NCBI GenBank assembly: GCA_021813155.1
Contig: JAKALK010000042.1
Location: 1,529 to 8,134 of the forward strand
DNA from: a bacterium
Lineage (GTDB): Bacteria > Patescibacteriota > Minisyncoccia > UBA6257 > 2-01-FULL-56-20
Direction: 5' to 3'
DNA: 6,606 bases
This document shows positions 5,101-6,606 of this stretch, one piece after another. The position numbers and the translations under genes are program-made. Each line of letters starts with the position of its first letter. Within the stretch, counting starts at the first letter, position 1. The notes under the pieces were generated by a model. It was not told the origin of the DNA. It made no database searches and was given only the letters and a program-made list of their open reading frames with translations.

Positions 5101-5308
5101 CATGACAAAAACCGGTCAACCGATGATGTTTGTAAAAATTGAAGACTTTTCGCCCCAACCAATGGAGGTGGTTGTTTTTAATAGCACTTTAAAGAAAACT
5201 GAAGCGGTTTGGCAAGAAAAAAACGTGGTTTTGGTCCAGGGAAAGATTTCTCTCCGGGGAGGAGAACCAAAGATGATTTGCGATCAAGCCAGGGGTTTAG
5301 AGTTATAA
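2132..5308 (+). CDS. dnaE: DNA polymerase III alpha subunit (DnaE)
   Basis: This is the replicative DNA polymerase, 1058 residues from ATG 2132. An upstream in-frame GTG (2087) would add 15 residues, but the TATAAT box lies inside that extension and family members start just before the FVHLH block.

Domains in order: PHP (residues 4 to about 270), with HLHTHSHYSLLDG, TDHG, GVEAY, SGCLSGE and DIHY; polymerase core with GPGRGSAAGS (356-365), catalytic MPDVDVDF (D398, D400) and KIDFLGL (D551); fingers with GFNRSHAA (742-749); an OB fold from about 978 to the end. The PHP metal ligands look intact (H6, H8, H42 and E67 visible), unlike the degenerate E. coli PHP, so built-in 3'-5' proofreading is possible. 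The protein ends at the OB fold without a clear C-terminal tau-binding domain. The usual clamp motif region reads GNSLF (906-910), lacking the Gln of QxxLF. No Shine-Dalgarno sequence is seen. Confidence 0.97.
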   Translation: MGKFVHLHTHSHYSLLDGLAKIDDLLERTKELGMDSIAVTDHGVLYGAIEFYKKAKRAGIKPILGVEAYMAPKSRFDKEPGERYFHLILLCENLTGWKNLVKLVSRANLEGYYYKPRMDKELLKEHHEGLLALSGCLSGEVTRLLLNDRYEDAKKAALEYEEIFGKGNFFLEIGDHPKIPDVMKVRNEIIKLAKETGLPLAATQDIHYARPEDTHYHDILVAVQTGARLTDDDRLTLSADDFSLNSPEEMANKFKDVPEAVSNTAKIAERCNAELELGKILLPHFPKPDGKTANQYLEELINERIGNRFSSGRLNQIVKDRLKMELDVIEKTGFADYFLIVQDFIQWAKQHGIAVGPGRGSAAGSLVSYILGITDLDPIEYGLLFERFLNPDRIQMPDVDVDFADTGRDRVLAYVKEKYGEDHVAQIITFGTMAARAGIRDAGRAMGLSYAFCDQLAKLIPFNVKLDEAIEKVPELKEFYDKNEDAKKVLEAAKHLEGVARHASVHACGTVISKEPLMEYLPVQLAPQDKNNIITQFEMHAVEDLGLLKIDFLGLKNLSIIQDTVRLVQEKYGEKINISELPLDDQKTFELLRAGDTTGVFQLEGSGMRRYLKELEPSELEDIIAMISLYRPGTLDAGMVPHYIARKLGREKVVYLHPKLEPILKKTYGIMVYQEQLMEVARALAGFTFSEADTLRKAVGKKIKSLLQEQEQKLVSGMIKNQIDPKLAHEIWQWFEPFARYGFNRSHAACYAIIGYQTAYLKAHFPIEFAASLLNSEVSDIDRIAFLINESKKDGVEVLPPDINKSFVSFTPEENKIRFGLLAIKNVGEQIAVNITEERIRGGLFKDLQDFLVRIQHKDLNKKSLESLIKGGVFDSLETERKQLLENLDEIIKFNAAIKKSGGLKGNSLFGAQVNLGGNLKLKEVMPASSQEKLSWEKELLGFYLSDHPLSSYKDKIKASQAKSIAEAKLIKNENQVFRIAGVISNIQRIMTKTGQPMMFVKIEDFSPQPMEVVVFNSTLKKTEAVWQEKNVVLVQGKISLRGGEPKMICDQARGLEL

Positions 5309-5310
5309 GG

Positions 5311-5338
5311 TTGACTGATTTTTTATCTTTGCTAGTAT
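5311..5338 (+). promoter_or_regulatory. Extended -10 promoter of the orphan gene
   Basis: TTGACT (5311-5316, 5/6) is followed by a 16-bp spacer and TAGTAT (5333-5338), with TG at the extended -10 position (TTTGCTAGTAT). It starts 3 nt after the dnaE stop codon. Spacing and the TTTGCTA block are the same as in the rplJ promoter. Transcription would start near 5345. Confidence 0.75.
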
Positions 5339-5351
5339 GCAGTTGGCACAC

Positions 5352-5360
5352 AGGGGGTGA
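5352..5360 (+). promoter_or_regulatory. Strong Shine-Dalgarno site of the orphan gene
   Basis: AGGGGGTGA ends 3 nt before ATG 5364, and its GGGGGTG core pairs well with the anti-Shine-Dalgarno end of 16S rRNA, allowing a G-U. It is the only convincing ribosome binding site in the window and fixes the start of this gene. Confidence 0.75.
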
Positions 5361-5363
5361 CTT

Positions 5364-5591
5364 ATGAGATTACGATTTCTAGTTTTTGTCCTCGACGCTG
5401 CTGTTTATCCAAAAATCGTGAGCGAGGGCGAACAATTCCTGGAACCACCGGGCGCACAGGTAATCATCGACATCGAAAAGTGCGGCGAACCCCGAAACTT
5501 GGTAGCCGAGCTTGTTGCTTGGGCTATAAATAAGGCTAAGCTTCTTGGACTATCGGAGGCTAATGTCAAGATCGTTGAGGCGACGGCTTAG
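5364..5591 (+). CDS. Orphan 75-residue protein, unknown function
   Basis: I do not recognise this protein. It starts MRLRFLVFVLD and ends VKIVEATA. The sequence reads like a small alpha/beta domain: strand 2-11, a turn with YPKIVSEGEQF and EPPGA, strand 31-37 (AQVIIDI), helix 43-62 (PRNLVAELVAWAINKAKLLG) and strand 67-72. It has one Cys (C40). The N-terminal hydrophobic run is short and lacks signal-peptide form, so a cytoplasmic location is likely.

Support for a real gene comes from its signals: its own extended -10 promoter, a strong ribosome binding site and a perfect terminator hairpin after the TAG stop. It lies 55 nt downstream of dnaE with no terminator between, so read-through from dnaE is also possible. 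It is GC-richer than much of dnaE's 3' part (63 of 120 bases across 5401-5520). Those self-contained signals suggest high or independent expression. Confidence 0.72.
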   Translation: MRLRFLVFVLDAAVYPKIVSEGEQFLEPPGAQVIIDIEKCGEPRNLVAELVAWAINKAKLLGLSEANVKIVEATA

Positions 5592-5618
5592 ACGAGAAGC
5601 TAGCTCACAGGCCACGAC

Positions 5619-5653
5619 ACCGGTCACTTTCGAAGTGACCGGTTTCTGCTTAT
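5619..5653 (+). terminator. Terminator of the orphan gene
   Basis: A perfect 11-bp stem ACCGGTCACTT / AAGTGACCGGT (5619-5643) closes on a TCG loop, followed by a modest T-rich tail (TTCTGCTTATT). The hairpin begins 28 nt after the stop codon. On the other strand it contains the last codons and the stop of the convergent cytidylyltransferase gene and has no T-run, so it should terminate mainly plus-strand transcripts. Confidence 0.75.
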
Positions 5654-6046
5654 TAAGCTGCTCTTATATTGGTACTTTTTGAAAGCCGACAGAGACAAAA
5701 CTTTAATTGGAAGTTTTTTAGTTTTTAAATATTTTACCAAGGCTTTCTTTAGATTTTTTTGATCATAACCCGTAACAATGAGATTAGGATTTATTTTGCT
5801 TAAAATTTTCCAATCATTTAGTTGACTGTCCCCTATTAAAATTTCATCGGCGATATCAAAATTTTTCAAATCCCGAGTGCGTTCCTCGAGATTAAGGTGC
5901 GGCTTTTTACTTTTGAGCTTAAAAATAACGTCGTCTGGAGGAGTGACGACGATAAGATGGTCGCCAAGCTTTTTGGCTTCCCTTAAAAAAAACTTGTGAC
6001 CTTCATGAAGGCCATCAAAAACTCCAAAGACAAGAACCTTAGTCAT
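5624..6046 (-). CDS. RibL/TagD-like nucleotidyltransferase (cytidylyltransferase family)
   Basis: This 140-residue protein belongs to the HIGH-motif nucleotidyltransferase superfamily, which joins a nucleotide monophosphate to a phosphorylated substrate and releases pyrophosphate. The signature GVFDGLHEGH spans residues 8-17, followed by a helix (FFLREAKKLG) and a strand (HLIVVT). The ERTRDLKNF...ADEILIG block and VTGYDQ near residue 95 resemble archaeal-type FAD synthetase (RibL) and glycerol-3-phosphate cytidylyltransferase (TagD). KSSLIS near the C-terminus occupies the position of the usual ISSTLIR motif. Substrate, FMN or glycerol phosphate, cannot be decided from sequence alone.

Start ATG is 6044-6046, 56 nt after lysS and on the same strand, so co-transcription is likely. 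There is no clear Shine-Dalgarno sequence. The TGA stop lies inside the hairpin that ends the convergent orphan gene, so the last four codons double as one arm of that stem. Confidence 0.88.
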   Translation of the reverse strand: MTKVLVFGVFDGLHEGHKFFLREAKKLGDHLIVVTPPDDVIFKLKSKKPHLNLEERTRDLKNFDIADEILIGDSQLNDWKILSKINPNLIVTGYDQKNLKKALVKYLKTKKLPIKVLSLSAFKKYQYKSSLISRNRSLRK

Positions 6047-6102
6047 TTATATCTTAGGTGACATTGTGGGAAAATGAATTCGACGAACTCACCATCCAAG
6101 TT

Positions 6103-6606
6103 TTATTGCCTTTCAGGTCGCATTAAGGGAAAGATAACTGTTTCGCGAACGGGCTTGTCCATTAAAACGGCAAAAAGGCGCTCGGAGACACCAAAGCCCG
6201 AGGCGGGCGGCATTCCATATCCAAGCGCTTCTAAGAAATCCTCGTCGAGCCTTTGGGCTTCTTTATCACCGGCTGCTCGTAATCTCATTTGCTCCTCGAA
6301 TCTCCTCCGCTGATCAATGGGGTCGTTTAGCTCAGAAAAACCCTTACCAAGTTCGGTGCCGCCGGCCATAATTTGAAACCGCTCAACAACATTAGGATTT
6401 TTGGTGGAGCGTTTGGCTAATGGTTCAATTTCGACAGGCGGGTCAATTAAAAACACCGGCTGAATTAAAGAAGGGCGAACAGTTTTTTTAAAAATTAGGT
6501 CAATTAGGCGACCCTTGCCTAAATTGGTTTCAGGTTTTAATCCTAGGCTCTCGGCTTTTTTGAAAAGTTCCTCCTTAGAAGCTGAAACGGGGTTGAGGTG
6601 ATTAGT
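6103..6606 (-). CDS. lysS: Lysyl-tRNA synthetase (class II), C-terminal part (cut by window edge)
   Basis: This is the last 167 residues of class II lysyl-tRNA synthetase, which charges tRNA-Lys with lysine using ATP. The frame is open through the window edge and ends at TAA 6103-6105. Family blocks are clear: PPVEIEPLAKR, a GTELGKGFSELNDPIDQ block, GDKEAQRLDEDFLEALGYGMPP, and motif 3 in GFGVSERLF with the ATP-binding Arg, ending in FPLMRPERQ. SELNDP together with LAKR separates LysRS from AspRS and AsnRS.

One substitution stands out: the block reads ELGKGF where LysRS usually has E-x-x-N-G/A-F/Y, so Lys (codon 6343-6345) replaces a normally conserved Asn of the lysine site. The gene is followed by the nucleotidyltransferase on the same strand. 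The N-terminal anticodon-binding domain and motifs 1 and 2 lie beyond the window. Confidence 0.95.
   Translation of the reverse strand, partial: TNHLNPVSASKEELFKKAESLGLKPETNLGKGRLIDLIFKKTVRPSLIQPVFLIDPPVEIEPLAKRSTKNPNVVERFQIMAGGTELGKGFSELNDPIDQRRRFEEQMRLRAAGDKEAQRLDEDFLEALGYGMPPASGFGVSERLFAVLMDKPVRETVIFPLMRPERQ

Noticed and set aside
479..6046. Recoding of TGA as an amino acid (as in some CPR lineages)
   Set aside because: TGA ends the membrane-protein and nucleotidyltransferase genes, no conserved frame continues past it, and tRNA-Trp carries anticodon CCA.
6074..6313. Plus-strand 79-codon open frame
   Set aside because: It is antisense to the 3' end of lysS and has Ser/Lys-rich shadow composition.
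1..6606. CRISPR array, insertion sequence, prophage or integrase
   Set aside because: No regularly spaced repeats, terminal inverted repeats with a transposase, or phage-like proteins are visible.

Overview
The window looks like chromosomal sequence from a Candidate Phyla Radiation (Patescibacteria) type bacterium. The inference rests on short, compact genes, a compact DnaE, an atypically rearranged rpmG / tRNA-Trp / rplJ neighbourhood, and almost no Shine-Dalgarno signals. Composition is moderate and uneven. TGA is used as a normal stop (membrane protein gene, cytidylyltransferase gene), so this is not a lineage that reads TGA as an amino acid. I see no transposase, integrase, CRISPR array or phage gene. 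Most of the window is housekeeping information-processing DNA.

Left part (1-1988) is all on the minus strand. Read 5'->3' on that strand it runs: tRNA-Thr(TGT), a Nudix hydrolase gene wedged between tRNAs, tRNA-Thr(GGT), rpmG (L33), tRNA-Trp(CCA), an intrinsic terminator, about 250 bp of hairpin-rich non-coding DNA, a small four-helix membrane protein, then a near-consensus promoter, an L10 leader RNA with a terminator hairpin, and rplJ (L10, cut by the window edge). This echoes the classical Thr-tRNA / rpmG / tRNA-Trp / secE-nusG-rplK-rplA-rplJ order, but secE, nusG, rplK and rplA are absent between tRNA-Trp and rplJ.

A short intergenic region (1989-2131) carries divergent candidate promoters. 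To its right on the plus strand lies dnaE (2132-5308), the replicative DNA polymerase III alpha subunit. It has an apparently intact PHP domain and a promoter so close to the start codon that the mRNA should be nearly leaderless. A 75-residue orphan gene (5364-5591) follows, with its own extended -10 promoter, the only strong ribosome binding site in the window, and a perfect terminator hairpin.

Right part (5624-6606) is minus strand and converges on the orphan gene: the 3' part of lysS (lysyl-tRNA synthetase) followed by a RibL/TagD-like nucleotidyltransferase whose stop codon lies inside the terminator hairpin.

The genes serve translation (L10, L33, three tRNAs, LysRS), replication (DnaE) and nucleotide or cofactor chemistry (Nudix, cytidylyltransferase). 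The items most worth following up are the L10 attenuator, the Nudix gene that should be cut free by tRNA processing, the orphan gene, and the tRNA oddities.
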